Below are positions 9,058-20,793 of a stretch of 64,000 bases of DNA, in pieces. Source of the DNA: Aquarana catesbeiana (Eukaryota > Chordata > Amphibia > Anura > Ranidae); NCBI RefSeq assembly GCF_042186555.1, contig NC_133326.1, positions 96,408,288 through 96,472,287 of the forward strand, read 5' to 3'. Positions within the stretch are counted from its first letter, which is position 1, and every line of letters starts with the position of its first letter. Both the position numbers and the translations under genes were made by a program. The notes below the pieces were generated by a model. It did not search any database. It saw only the letters and a list, made by a program, of their open reading frames with translations, and had not been told where the DNA came from.

Positions 9058-10965
9058 CATATACAGTATTTACTATATATATATTCTGTATTTATTTTTG
9101 AGATGATTTTCTGGTTTTTGGTTACCGAATATTAAGAGCATCATCCTTTATTTTTTATATGTATATGTGTATGTTTTTATTATACCTTGGTCATCATTAT
9201 GTGCATTCTTGTATATATGAGTATGAGTTCAAATGCACCCTTTGATCCTAAAACATTTGGCTTACTTGTTATATTTTATGTATTACAGAATTTGTGTTGC
9301 GCCTTTATCTAAGTGATAAGTTGTCATGAAAAAAAATTACTGGTGTTTTATCAATAAATATCTCTTCATCTGGTAAACAACATTCATTGGTTCTTCCATG
9401 TCTTTTACAATACAGTTCAGTTCATTGCATACCTCACCATGATATGGATTTCTCTGTGACAGTAGACTGCATTGGGCTTTTTCTATCTACTTCAAGTAGA
9501 ACAGCTCCAATGTTCTGGATGCAGGGCAACTTTGTGTATTGCTGTTGCTTCCAGCTGCCATTAATGCCATCCTGTAGCTCTCAGTACTAAAGAAGTAACA
9601 TAAGGATGCAGCTGCTAAAAGTCAGCAGTCTTAACTAGAGCCCTACCACAGTACAAAGTCCATGCCCCCAGCAGCTTGTACTGTACAGATCTCTGGGACA
9701 TGTAGTCCCTGTATCGCCACTGCACCACCATACCACAGGAAGGAGAAGAATGGTAATGCAGCAGTCAGGCAATCACTACATTACATTTAAGAAAATAAAA
9801 AAAGGTATCTATCTAAAAATGTAAGTCAAATAAAGAGCACATATTGCCCAGGGCTGGGGGAGGGGACTTGCAGGATTGACTACTGGAGTGGTTCTTTACA
9901 TGATGTACGTCTGTACAATAAAACATCAACCATCACAATTAATCTTTCAGTAAGCTAAAATCAGAATGCTTTCTTTGAGTACCTATATTCAGTTTTACTC
10001 TCTGCACATGGACATGAAGCCAAATAATTAAATAATATCAGCATCTGTGTTCTGTTTAGAAACATATATGGTTCATTCTGCACAATTCTGATATTAGTCC
10101 ATATCTCTTTTCATGTTTGGTGGTGCAGAATGAATGGGGTGCATTCACTGTTCTTTGAAGTCATCACCCTGCATGGGGTAGAATTTCATCTAATCTTGTC
10201 GCCGGCACCAGGCAGTAAGTCCCGGTGTGTACAGATTGCTAGATCAGCTCATCTCCTGTATGCTTCTAGTGACTGGCTGACAGCACAGTTCTGGTTACAG
10301 AACATAATATCCCAGGAAGAACATAAACAGTTCTCTTTTCAGTCTACCTCTATCAAACTAATTAACAGTTGACAGTTTGCAGATATCGTTATACATGCAC
10401 TTGAAAAGTAATGTATATTGAGCTCTTTTTTTCTGCAAGATATACTTTTTTTTTAGAATGAGTGGGGGAAGGTTGTCATTGATTCCATGTCCATCATCAA
10501 ATTGCAATTCCTAACACAAATTCTCCACTCTTTCTCAACTTGTAATGAAAGAGCCATCTCCACCTAAATTCTGTAATTGTTGGAAAATACAAATATGCAT
10601 GGAGTCCACCTGGATGTTCATTTCACTTCTACACCATTTCTTTATATTTTCTTCCTATATAGTGATGGAGGCAATGCATTGTACAGTAGGGATGCGGTTC
10701 AACTTCAGTATGGCTTCAAGGTGAATCCTGTAGGGTTGAGATTCACGATCCTGGTGAATTTATATGCAGATTCGGACAGGATAAATTTTTATAAACAATA
10801 ATGTGCTGCATTGCCTTTGAACTGCTATAATAGGATGGCACAAAGCAGCCATAGTGTCAGTGGAATGGAAACTGTTGTAGGGAAATCTGACAAACTGTAT
10901 ATAGAGAAATTAGGGTCAGTTATGAAGTTGGGCTTTATTTCTGATTGCTAGCTCTTTAGGCAGTC
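9058..10965. other. unassigned sequence, about 1.9 kb
   Basis: Ordinary AT-rich DNA. No splice-bounded coding stretch, no terminal repeats and no recognised family. Confidence 0.4.
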
Positions 10966-11232
10966 AACACCCCCCCCCCCTCCTTCTTTCTTATGTTTTG
11001 TCTTCTGCTTTTAGCTGTTGTCCCATCCATTCATAGCAACCTTTTTTTTTGTTGTTGTTGCAAAGCTTCCTTTTAGAAATCTCTTCTTTTTTTCAGGGGT
11101 GGTAGTTTGGGGTTTTTTTTATTTAATTTGATATTTTTGGGTATTGGTGTTAGGGCCTTTTGTGAGTTAAACTTCCTTTTTTTTTTTTTTGCTGCAAGGC
11201 CCTCTTTAATAAAAAAAAAAAAAAAAAAAAGC
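10966..11232. repeat. homopolymer-rich tract
   Basis: Contains a C-run at about 10969-10981, repeated T-runs, and a back-to-back T-run/A-run pair (about 11179-11192 and 11211-11230). Low complexity; no function assigned. Confidence 0.7.
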
Positions 11233-11528
11233 AGGCTATTGTTTCAAGTGAGGTATTTTGAAATTTTAATTTCTTTTGTGGGTTATTTTATGTTCTTGGA
11301 GCTGCCTGTTGTTTGCAGCAAGCTTTTGCATTGTTTGAAAGAAAAGAAAAAATAAACACAAGAACAGTGTGTATCTAAACCCCTCACATTATATCACTCA
11401 CTTTTACTGCACCCCTTATTACCGTAGATAAAAAAAGTCAGGCTTACACAAATTTGGCTTATTATCCCTGATTAAAATTGTTCTGCTGCTGGCCAATTTT
11501 ACACTGCTGTGTCACCTGAGGTCTCTCA

Positions 11529-11840
11529 AGCCTCGTACACACGATCAGATTTTCGGACGACCATTCATCCGTTTTTTGTTGCTAGTCTCATGTCGAAAGT
11601 GAAGAGGTTTCTAACCATATGAAAATTCTCATACAACAGAATTCAACTTCAGAAGTGACGTAATGTGTTTTGCACTTACGATTTTTTTTCAGAGGAAAAC
11701 TGTACTAATTAAAGAAAGTCGGACGTTGAGTTCACGTATGACAAAAATTTTATAGTCTGCACATCCAGCTTTTGTCGGACGAAAAACTGGAATCGGCTGT
11801 CGAAAGCACCGTACTAACAATCCGAAAATCAGATAATCAA
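11529..11840. mobile_element. Harbinger-like MITE, degraded
   Basis: The left end reads CCTCGTACACACGATCAGA and ATTTTCGGACGA follows. Near the right end TCCGAAAATCAGAT (11821-11834) is the inverted partner. Same family style as 2980-3392 and 40668-41077. The target duplication could not be defined. Confidence 0.6.
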
Positions 11841-13486
11841 GCACATATATATATGCACATATGCCAGCGCACAGGACCAATGATAATGCAATATACGATG
11901 CAATTCAAAATGCAGCAAGCTAAGGATAAAGATAACACTGTAATTAATGAAGGTTTTTTTAAAAGTCCATGACAATAGTCACTGTGGTTAAAATAACTGG
12001 AATGTCTCTGTGTGAAAACCAGCGCTGAGGGCAAGCTTTTCAAGTGAGCGAAGTCAGCTCTATAGGTAAACATGATAATCAAGCACAGGTTGTCCTTGTT
12101 TAGCTGCTTTTCCAGCTACAGTATTCGGGGAATGACCGCTCTGAACCCAGAAGTGGCCTAATAAATCTTACCTCCAGGTTTATTAACCTCAAAGGAGATT
12201 GGGGAACAAATGTTCGCTGAGATCCTACTGCCTTTAATGTTGGGACACAGGCTCCCTGAAAAAAACACAGAAGGTGCCATCCTGGTACCATCATTTGGGC
12301 AGCTCTAAACTTGCTGTGAGCTTGAATATTAGTACTTTTATAATAGTACCTTTGTAAACAGGGGGTAAACACAGTTTTTAACTCATTTATCTGAAACTAT
12401 GATATGTAACTGCTTAAAGTACTATGGATAAGGAGCTTCTTGAATTATTGCAATTGTCCTGTTCTCTGAATCCTATGTTTTACGTACCAGCAAAGCTTTC
12501 CCTTTTTAAGGTGGCTCCTATGAAGCCACCCAGCTTGGATTCTCCCAGCAATCAGTTAGCAGGGTGGGGGTGCCTGGAGATCAGCTTTAAAGAGTATGTC
12601 AATCCTAAAAAAATGAACTTCCTCTATTTGGTCCTTTTGGTCCTTGAAAGCATTTTGCCATATCTGTTCAATAAGTACATAAAAATACCTCTTAATCCTT
12701 CCAAAATTCCTGTCAACTCATAACTTCTACAGAACAGAACACCTCCCATAGAGATAAAAGGGGGGGGGCTTCTCCATAAAGACAATATGGGTAATGAATG
12801 TTTTTACCCAGAGACAGGAAATGTGTTATTGTCAGGATCACCAGATGAAAATGAAGGAAAATAGCATCTAAGCAATAGTAAGCTATAATAATATTAAATT
12901 TTACATTTTTAAAAAAATTTTTCTTAAGTTTCAATATGTTTAATACTGACTTACCCACTGGGATGTTATACTTACCGTACTAGGTGCTGATGCTGCTACT
13001 GCTGTGCTGAGATATCACAATGGCAGGACTTTAACTGTGAAAAACACTTTTCCACCACATTATACTGTATATTGTGTAAGGATTAATTAACACCCCAAAT
13101 GTAACCCAATGGTTAAATTGTCTAGTTGTTCTGAAAACCCCATATAATAGGAGCCATTGATCAATATCTTATATTAATGAGCTTTTAATGAGATCTAAAA
13201 CATCTGTCAGGTTGTAGTCTGCACATTTGTCATCATACTGGTGAGCCAATACATGACGTAGATAGGAGATGGTTCACTTGTGTTGATCATCTATAGTTTT
13301 CTTTCGTTTTTGAAATTTGAGCATAAATGCCAAACCCCAGGCAAATATTACAAAAATCACCTTTTAATCCAGTTATGTATTCAGTAAACTATAATTGCAT
13401 GTAATAGAAAAATGTATATGGTCCTTGCTGACCTGGTCAACACCACATCCTGGAAAAGGACAATGAAAAAAATTGAGAAAACGAAT
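11841..13486. other. unassigned sequence, about 1.6 kb
   Basis: No gene seen. A possible T2-like left end (TTTAAAGAGTATGTCAATCC) lies near 12587 but no partner end was found. A G-run is at about 12761-12769. Confidence 0.4.
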
Positions 13487-13763
13487 GGGACTTTAAGGGT
13501 GTTGAACCTTCTCTCAGTATAATTATCAAAACACACTCAGTGAATTAAAAGAGATTTTTATTGTACAATTTGTTAAAAGTTCTGACACTGGGGTTAACAT
13601 ATACCCCTTGTAGATAGTAAAACATAGTATTAGCATATCATCAGAACCCAAGGGAATCCAAAGATAGAGGCCCCTCCTGATGTATGTAAACAGTATAATT
13701 TTAGAGGTAACAAAGGTAACTTCATATATATGTAACCATATCACACAAGGAGGGAGTAACTCA

Positions 13764-13800
13764 CCCCGATGCGTTTTGCCTTTGTCGGCTTCTTCAAGGG
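13764..13800 (-). other. hammerhead-like module (foldback B, left arm)
   Basis: Minus strand: TTGAAGA (13791-13797; first core base is T, not C), one A, stem II GCC-GACAAA-GGC (13778-13789), AAA, ACGCAT (13769-13774), C. Flanks CCC (13798-13800) pair with GGG (13765-13767). Pairing is kept, but C3 and G12 of the core are substituted. Confidence 0.55.
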
Positions 13801-14988
13801 CTTGGACGGGTGTAATAACAATGGGTTACTAGAAAAGAGAGAATATATATACATATATATTCACAAAACATATTCATCATCACCACTTTTTCCATTTAAT
13901 ACATATATTCATCAAATTGACTTTCATGTGGCCAAGAACCAATTGGATCAGGACACTGGAGGCTGAATGAGTCAGGATACCTCACCAGGGGGCCACCAGG
14001 CAGAGGGGGGAAGGAGAGGCGGAACCACCCCCACTATAAGGTGTATTTAAGATGCTAACAAAAAGAAACACAAGAATATAGAATTACTATAATTTCTTCT
14101 TATCCACCATGCACCACACCAAATTCTCAGCTAGAACCACAGCCGTAAACCATGTATAAACATACCCAGCCTAGGTGGCATGTGTATATAATTCCAATTG
14201 GAGACAAAGGGTGAGCAACTGCATCAAAGGTATGTAGATCTAGACAAATAAAAACACATGAAAATAATACCCTGATTGCTAGATACCAATACCAATACAA
14301 GTCCCAAACCAAACATAAAGGAAACCCCCCCAGGGAGAAAACATACATGCCAAAACACGATACCTGCAAAATGTCCTCACTGCAAACTCCTGCTCACTCA
14401 AAAACATGGGGGGGTTTCCTTATGTTTGCTTTTGGACTTGTATTGGTATCTAGCAATGATGAGATTTTTTTCATGTGTTTTTATTTGTCAAGATCTACAT
14501 ACCTTTGATGCAGTTGCTCACCCTTTGCCTTCAATTGGAATTATACACACATGCCACCTAGGCTGGGTATGTTTATACATGGTTTATGGCTGTGGTTCTA
14601 GCTGAGAATTTGGTGTGGTGCATGGTGGATAAGAAGAACTTATAGGCATTCTATATTCTTGTGTTGTGCATCTTAAACACAGCTTATAGTGGGGGTGGTG
14701 CCGCCTCTTCTTCCCCCCTCTTGGGGCACTGTCCGGTGGCCCCCCCGGTGAGGTATCCTGGCCCATTCAGCCTCCAGTGTCCTGATCCGTTTGGTGCTTG
14801 GCCACATGAAATTAGACTCTTTGCTGGATCCTCTTGAGTCACAATCTATTTTAAAAACTAAGTCAATTTGATGAATATATGTATTAAATGGAAAAAGTGA
14901 TGATGATGATGAATATGTTTTGTGAATATATATTATGTATGTATATCCTCTCTTTTCTAGTAACCCATTTTTACTGCACCCCTCCAAG

Positions 14989-15024
14989 TCCTTGAAGAAG
15001 CCGGCAAAGGTGAAACGCGTCAGC
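14989..15024 (+). other. hammerhead-like module (foldback B, right arm)
   Basis: Plus strand: TTGAAGA (14992-14998), one A, stem II GCC-GGCAAA-GGT (15000-15011), GAA, perfect palindrome ACGCGT (15015-15020), C (15021). It keeps G12 and the palindrome better than the left arm, but the flanking stem I is poorly paired. Inverted partner of the module at 13764-13800. Confidence 0.55.
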
Positions 15025-15305
15025 AGAGTTACTCCATCCTTGTGTGATATTGTTACATATATATATATGAAGTTACCTTTGTTACCTCTAAAATTATACT
15101 GTTTGCATATGTAAAGAGGGGCCTTTATCTTCGGTTGCTTTGGGTTCTGATAATATGCTAATACTATGTTTTACTATGTACAAGGGATATATGTTAACCC
15201 TCAGTGTCATAACTTTTAACAATTTGTACAATGACAATCTCTTTTAATTCAATGCGTGTGTATTGATAATTATACTGAGAGGAGTTTCAACACCTTTGAA
15301 GTCCC

Positions 15306-15940
15306 AGAATTTGTTTCTTTATAATTGCATGTACACTATTTTTATTACTTGAATTTGGTGAATGTTTTAAAAGTTGCAAGTATATAATGACTAACATTAA
15401 CAAATTCCAGTTTGTAAGATATATGCAAATTATGGTAACAGTGTCATACAAGCCATTTCCAGAGACTGTTTTGCACTTTGGCACTGGAATGATTGTCATT
15501 ATGATTTTTTTGATATATAGTGTGCGCAATAAATCATTGGTGTCCACCTCCAGTCCTCATGGCCCATGAACTTCCCACAGGATTTCTCTGACTAGAAGAA
15601 CTGCTCTAAATTGTCAGTTCAGCAATTCTGAAGTTTGCCAGAGCTGGTGTTTTTAAGAGTACCAGTGGGCTGCTGTGAGCTCCTGTGGGCTGCTTAGTCT
15701 TGATCTGCTGTTTTATTAAATAGGAACATGCACTGCAGTTTTCATGCTTTCTGCTTTGCTCTGTGCTGGGTTATGTGTGGTGAAACTGGGGCTGATTATT
15801 GTATACACAGAAAATATTCCATATCCAGTGAGTTATCTAGTACACATTGCAGACTTGGGAATACCCATGAGTATGGGAATAAGCAAGGGACAAAAAAAAC
15901 TCCTAATATTATTATATGTGGGCTCTATATTGTTAGCCCA
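15306..15940. other. unassigned sequence with a possible MITE remnant
   Basis: The segment near 15540-15700 (CCACCTCCAGTCCTCATGG onward) resembles a common vertebrate hAT-type MITE end, but no second terminus or duplication was found. The rest is unassigned. Confidence 0.3.
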
Positions 15941-15946
15941 GTATAC

Positions 15947-16238
15947 AGTAGCTAGGGTTCCATTAAACCTTACAGTTCCTCCAGAGGTTGCCTGGGGTCC
16001 CTTGAGCTGTGGATAATTGACCCCCAATCTGATAATTCTTGGACAGTTTCAGGCCCAACACCACTTTGCAGAGCCAACACCAATTATCTTTTTTTAGCTG
16101 TTTTTAGGGTGGCATCCTGATCACCATTATATAGTAAATGGTGTATTCTTCTCATTGGCCCCCAAATATTTTTGGGGTTACCCAAGACCTAAAATTATTT
16201 CAAGGGTTCCTCTGGGGTGAAAAGGTTGAGGAAGGCTG
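15947..16238. mobile_element. hAT-type MITE (same family as 967-1241), inverted
   Basis: Ends on the right with GGTTGAGGAAGGCTG, the complement of the family's CAGCCTTTCTCAACC start, and is followed by GTATACAC. On the left GTATACA precedes a damaged terminus (AGGGTTCC retained, outer bases lost). Internal AGGGTTCC and GAGGTTGCCTGGGGTCCC match the family. Confidence 0.7.
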
Positions 16239-17416
16239 GTATACACTAAATAACATTTACTTTGTACATATATGAATTGCATGGCATTATGTGTTCATAT
16301 TATACATACTGTGTGTGGCTCCAGTAGATATGCACAGTATTATTCATTATGACAAACTTGTCAGTCAAATGTTCTCTTCTGGACTTACTTCCTCAACATC
16401 TTTTACAGTTTTACCTAGACATGTGACCCCATTGAATCAAATGAGCTCTTTACCTTCAATGTGGATTGTCAGTACTTTAGGGTGTATAGTATCATTGCAG
16501 TTAATTGATAGTGTTACTGATGTTATTCATGATAAATGGTTTCACTGACCCCTGTCACCAGTGACATGCAAGGTTTTGTTCTCAAACCCATCAACAGACC
16601 TAACAATAAGATAGTCATTGTTTTGATTTGTTCCCCATTTCATATGATCATTCATTTGTGGGAAAAATCATTTGTCACTGCTTTTATTAATGTTATTTCC
16701 CTTCTAGTCTTCTGCTTCTAACAGACATCACCATGTCAAATAAATCTATTTGCAATAAGTAATAGGCTGTTGCTTTGAAGGTTTACTAAAATGTTTTATT
16801 ATTTTTAATTCATATCCCCAAGGGCCTCCATTTCAGAGTTTAGGTAATCACAAACCCCAAGCCAAACTCAATATACACTTACACCGCCACCATACAACTG
16901 AGAGTGATTATGTTTGATATCATGTCATTGAGTAAGAATTACACAAGCTTGAAACTATAAGGAATGAAGCGGGTCCAACTGTCATTGGTGTCATAAGGTC
17001 AAATAGTTCATCCAACGTTGCTGCCCCAAATTCAATTTTCCTTGTGTATGCTTTGCTTGCATTTTGAACAGAATATTGCTAGATTTGACTCCCTGTTCCT
17101 ACTTTTCTTTGTAATTTTTCAACCTTTGCATTAACATCTTTGGGAGATGACCCTGTATGCTATCTTAATATAAACAAGTAGTCCAGCAGCTGAACTGAAC
17201 ATGTAGGTTTGTTGTATATAATATGGAAGTATTTGTGTTAAGATTTTTGATACAGGCTCTGTCAAAATAAATTATATCTCTAGATTTCCTATGATGACAA
17301 AGCAAAAACCCATACTTATTCATTGTAAGTAAAATCACACAATTTTATTTGAGAATTTATTAGTACTATAAATTAAAATGAAAATAACATATGATTCTGG
17401 TATTTCCACATATTTT
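16239..17416. other. unassigned sequence, about 1.2 kb
   Basis: No gene or repeat boundary recognised. Confidence 0.4.
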
Positions 17417-17424
17417 ATATAGAG

Positions 17425-17870
17425 CAGCATTTCTCAATCTTTTTACCCCAGATAAACCCTTGAAATAAATTTCAGGCCTCAGGGAACCCCTGGTAAGATT
17501 AGTCGAGGGTCATTGGGAAAGTGTCCCTTACACTGGTGGTAATAAGTGGAAAGAATGCCCCCCTCCTCCCCTACAGGGGTGGTCAGAATCACCATGCCTC
17601 TGCCTCTGCCAAGTGGCCTTGGACCCTGAACTATGGAGGTACCATCAGATAAGAAGTCAATTAAGCCCTAACGAGCAGGGCCCTCTAATCCCTCTTGTAT
17701 TGATTTGTATTGTAATTGCACTGTCTGCCCCCATGTTGTAAATTGCTTCCCAGACTGTTGGCGCTATATAAATCCTGTAGAAATAATAATAATTAGGCAC
17801 AGCTTATGGAACCCCTGGCAACCCCTGGAGGAACCCTAGGGTTTCATGGAGTCCTAGATGAGAATGGCTG
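17425..17870. mobile_element. hAT-type MITE carrying a SINE-like tail
   Basis: Begins CAGCATTTCTCAATC and ends GATGAGAATGGCTG. The flanks ATATAGAG (17417-17424) and ATATAAAG (17871-17878) are an 8-bp duplication with one change. At 446 bp it is longer than the copy at 967 because 17680-17800 holds an inserted segment ending GCGCTATATAAATCCTGTAG plus AATAATAATAA, the typical 3' end of an amphibian/fish SINE or LINE tail. Confidence 0.85.
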
Positions 17871-17878
17871 ATATAAAG

Positions 17879-18574
17879 AGTCCAACCATTAGGAAAGTTT
17901 TGTGCTACTAGGTGCCTCCAGGTGTCTCTGGAGAAAACTTGAGCTGTAGGTGGATTGTTCCTTTTATACTCTAAATCAGCAGCAGACCATCATTTTTAAG
18001 CTGGATATACACATGGCAACATAAAACTTTCTGAACGCTTTGATGGTCAACCTACTGTTATTTTGGGGTGTCACATCCTTAGTCCAAGCACCTTTGCATC
18101 AATATTTCACTGTATAGTACATTATCTCCTGCTATTTGTAAATTTCATGGGATCATTTAAGGTTTTTTTGGTGGTCACTGGTGACTTTGGTGCATGGTGC
18201 TATTTATGGGAATATTTCCATATTATCCATTCACTTGGGAACTTCCCCATGCATTTTTTGATAGCAAATGCTAAAGAACAACACTGGGAAAACGAACAAG
18301 AGAAGTCATTGGTGATAATCTGACTTTGCTTTGTGCTCTTAGCAATTAAAGGTTCCATACTGTTCATTGCTTGCTGTACTCTCAGCCTTCAACGGCACCT
18401 GACACGCACATAAATGCAGTGAGCAGCAAAAAAAGCACTTGCTTGATGCAAAACATGCCTTCTTTAAACCTCTATCGATATTTCATTGAGTTTTCAGTTT
18501 CATAAATAGTTGGGGACATTTTGAATTATTTAAAATAAAGTTTAAACTCAACAGCTATATTTGATTTATTTCAG
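17879..18574. other. intron upstream of the exon
   Basis: No repeat termini found. It ends in a pyrimidine-rich stretch and TTTATTTCAG, a good splice acceptor (AG at 18573-18574). Confidence 0.5.
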
Positions 18575-18707
18575 GGTTACCCCATCATCGGAGAACCCCA
18601 ATGCAGCCGCTTCAAGTACTAGCCAAGGAAAGCCATCTCTACGGAGAATAAAAGGACGGATCCACAGAAGCAAAAGCCTGGACAGTGTGGATCTCTGCGA
18701 GTTCAAT
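18575..18707 (+). CDS. single internal coding exon of an unidentified gene
   Basis: A 133-bp open stretch preceded by TTTATTTCAG and followed by GTAAGT at 18708-18713, both strong splice consensus matches. It carries one base of a split codon and then 44 codons. The peptide is serine-rich at first (VTPSSENPNAAASSTSQGKP), then basic (SLRRIKGRIHRSKSLDSVDL), ending CEFN. RxRSxS-type sites (HRSKSLDS) look like basophilic-kinase or 14-3-3 targets in a disordered linker, as in many signalling scaffolds and GTPase regulators. Codon use is balanced and GC is higher than in the surroundings. I do not recognise the gene. No other exon was found in the window, so its neighbours lie beyond at least 18 kb upstream and 45 kb downstream. 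Confidence 0.75.
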
Positions 18708-19101
18708 GTAAGTGTTCGCAATACCTGCGTTTTGTTGAAATGATCACAGCTGTATATTTATTAAATGGAGAGTATAGCCTCATCTAATAATTATAATTCA
18801 AAAGTAACAAAGTACCATCATCCAAATTGATATATAGAGAAAGGGGATGAGGGTGGGAAAAACAGGGCAGTTGCTGAAGCTGATCATATATCAATTCCCA
18901 GGCTCAAAAATTGTGATGGACTGTCTCGGTACTAATAACAAACAATATAGATAATATAAAAATTATTTATTACATATAAAAAGAGAGAGACATACATGGT
19001 ATGTAAAAACAACGATTATTAGAAGAAATTATATTTCAAGAAACAAATACTAAGGGTTCCCCCAAACAAAGTATCTGTTGAGTAAATCTCGAAATTGACT
19101 T

Positions 19102-19147
19102 TTCCTCTTCTAGTTTTGCGGTGTTGTTATTGCTTCTTCAGGAGGAA
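19102..19147 (-). other. hammerhead-like module (foldback C, left arm)
   Basis: Minus strand: TTCCTC (19142-19147), CTGAAGA (19135-19141), one A, stem II interval of 16 nt (19118-19133; GC..GC closing), AAA, ACTAGA (19109-19114), A, then GAGGAA (19102-19107). Stem I is a perfect 6-bp pairing of TTCCTC with GAGGAA. Instead of ACGCGT the stem III six-mer derives from another palindrome, ACTAGT, which the right arm keeps. Confidence 0.65.
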
Positions 19148-19610
19148 TAATCTATAAAATAGATATTTGGGTAAGGCACAAGTCAAATGCATTACATTCA
19201 AGAATGATAAGCAATTGTAATTCAGCAAATAGTATATGAAAAGTAATCAACAAATTGCTCACCAGGCTAGACAATGGCTATATGTGAAGCCATGAACCCG
19301 AACTAAAGGTTCCCCCTGTGGCGGACAAGGGGGATGTGTGCGGGTATGAGTCTAAATAAAAATAATAAAAAGAATAGAAAGAAGAAGAATATTCTTTTTA
19401 TTTAGACTCATACCCGCATACATGCCCCTTGTCCGCCACGGGGGGGAACCTTTAGTTCGGGTTCATAGCTTCACATATAGCCATTGTCCAGCCTGGTGAG
19501 CAATTTAATGATTACTTTTCATATACTATTTGCTGAATTACAATTGCTTATCATTCTTGAATGTAATGCATTTGACTTGTGCCTTACCCAAATATCTATT
19601 TTATAGATTA

Positions 19611-19656
19611 TTCATCCTGAAGAAGCGATAACAATACCTCAAAACTAGTAGAGGAA
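19611..19656 (+). other. hammerhead-like module (foldback C, right arm)
   Basis: Plus strand: TTCATC, CTGAAGA (19617-19623), one A, stem II interval 19625-19640 starting GCG, AAA, palindrome ACTAGT (19644-19649), A, GAGGAA (19651-19656). Five of six stem I pairs are kept. Stem II closing bases combine with the left arm to suggest an ancestral GCG/CGC stem. Confidence 0.65.
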
Positions 19657-19930
19657 AAGTCAATTTGGAGATTTACTTCATCAACACATACTTTGTTTGG
19701 GGGAACCCTAAATATTTGTTTCTTAAAGTATAATTTCTTCTAATAATAGTTGTTTTTATGTACCATGTATGTCTCTCTGTTTATATGTAATAAATACTTT
19801 TTATATTATCTATATTGTTTGTTATTAGTACCGAGACAGTCCATCACAATTTTTGAGCCTGGGAGATGGTCAGCTTCAGCAACTGCCCTGTTTTTCCCAC
19901 CCGCATCCCCTTTCTTTACGCAGCTATATA

Positions 19931-20514
19931 TTGTGTTTGTGGCTGTGACTGGAAGGAATCTTTAAAATCATTGAACTCATCAAAATGGTGTTATTTTATG
20001 CATTTACTATCATTTTGCATACAGGTACAGCGAGTTGTTACTTCTGTTCACCCAGGAAAGGAGCTGTACCCAGGGGCATTGAGCAGTATTTTGCTCCAAT
20101 CCACAACCCTGCCTCTGGCCAGGCAGCATCACTACCTATTGAAAATATTAATAAAACTGAAATATCACATACAATTCAATAAGAAAATTGGGTGAATATT
20201 CATTAAAAGATGTGTGAATCTGGGCTAAAAACATTGAAAATAGACCTCTTTATGTAAACTCTATTAGATAAGGATATACGTAGATAACATTTAATATATA
20301 TGAAACCAGTACGATGAGAATCCTAGCACTTAAAGTAATACTAAACCCTCAGCCTTTTTTAGTTTAACACACTGAGCACAACAAAATAAACATTCCCTAG
20401 TTAACTATTTGTTACAATTCTTAACCCAGCATTTGCAGTTTACAACTTTCAATGCAGCTGATTACTGCTGTCTCAGTTCTGCTTCCCTGAATTTCTGGTC
20501 TTCACAGGAAAGCA
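19931..20514. other. unassigned intronic sequence
   Basis: Contains a possible T2-like left end at about 20334 (CTTAAAGTAATACTAAACC) whose right end is not obvious. No exon is supported. Confidence 0.35.
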
Positions 20515-20793
20515 TTAAAGTATAACTAAAGGCAAAACTTTTGGGTTGTCTCCAGAAAAGTAATAGAGGGGAAATCTTCCAATGGGGCACTAGTTCTGGT
20601 GACCTGGGGGTCCCCAAGGAATTTGCCTTAATTTGCAGGGATTTTCTCTCATTTTCTATTTGGCTATGGGACAGGAAGTGAAGGGAAATCTCCACAATGG
20701 GACATAGTTGGTGAAAAAAATCCGACAGAGTTATAACCCTCCCTTTCTCTATCCAAAATGAAAAAAAAAGTTTTGCCTATAGTTCTACTTTAA
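20515..20793. mobile_element. T2/Kolobok-like MITE
   Basis: Begins TTAAAGTATAACTAAAGGC and ends GCCTATAGTTCTACTTTAA. Inverted termini bounded by TTAA and the TTAAAG start are hallmarks of the Xenopus T2 (Kolobok) group. Interior AAAACTTTTGGG and AAAAGTTTTGCC extend the inverted repeat. 279 bp, non-coding. Confidence 0.8.

Larger units (their letters stand above)
13487..15305. mobile_element. foldback element B, 1.8-kb near-palindrome
   Basis: Two arms of about 0.85-0.9 kb in inverted orientation. The left arm starts GGGACTTTAAGGGTGTTGAA and the right arm ends TTCAACACCTTTGAAGTCCC. The arms match over nearly their full length down to about 14333 and 14407, leaving a loop of about 73 bp. Each arm carries one hammerhead-like module (13764-13800 minus, 14989-15024 plus) and AT-rich simple runs. 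No protein-coding content. The flanks show no convincing target duplication. The outer GGGACTTTAA is shared with the partial elements at 8168 and 22208. Confidence 0.9.
18831..19930. mobile_element. foldback element C, 1.1-kb near-palindrome beside the exon
   Basis: Left arm 18831-19370 and right arm 19385-19930 are inverted copies with a tip only about 15 bp wide. The left outer part has TATATAGAGAAAGGGGATG and the right ends with CATCCCCTTTC..GCTATATA. Each arm contains a hammerhead-like module (19102-19147 minus, 19611-19656 plus). It lies in the intron 124 bp after the splice donor, so the transcript would contain a very long hairpin. No coding capacity. Confidence 0.9.

Noticed and set aside
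18575..18707. Assignment of the exon to a specific GTPase-regulator gene
   Set aside because: The RSKSLDS-type motif occurs in many signalling proteins; 44 residues recalled from memory are not enough to name a gene.
20022..20140. Possible exon after CATTTTGCATACAG
   Set aside because: The acceptor is weak, two frames are open with no conserved-looking text, and no donor site follows.
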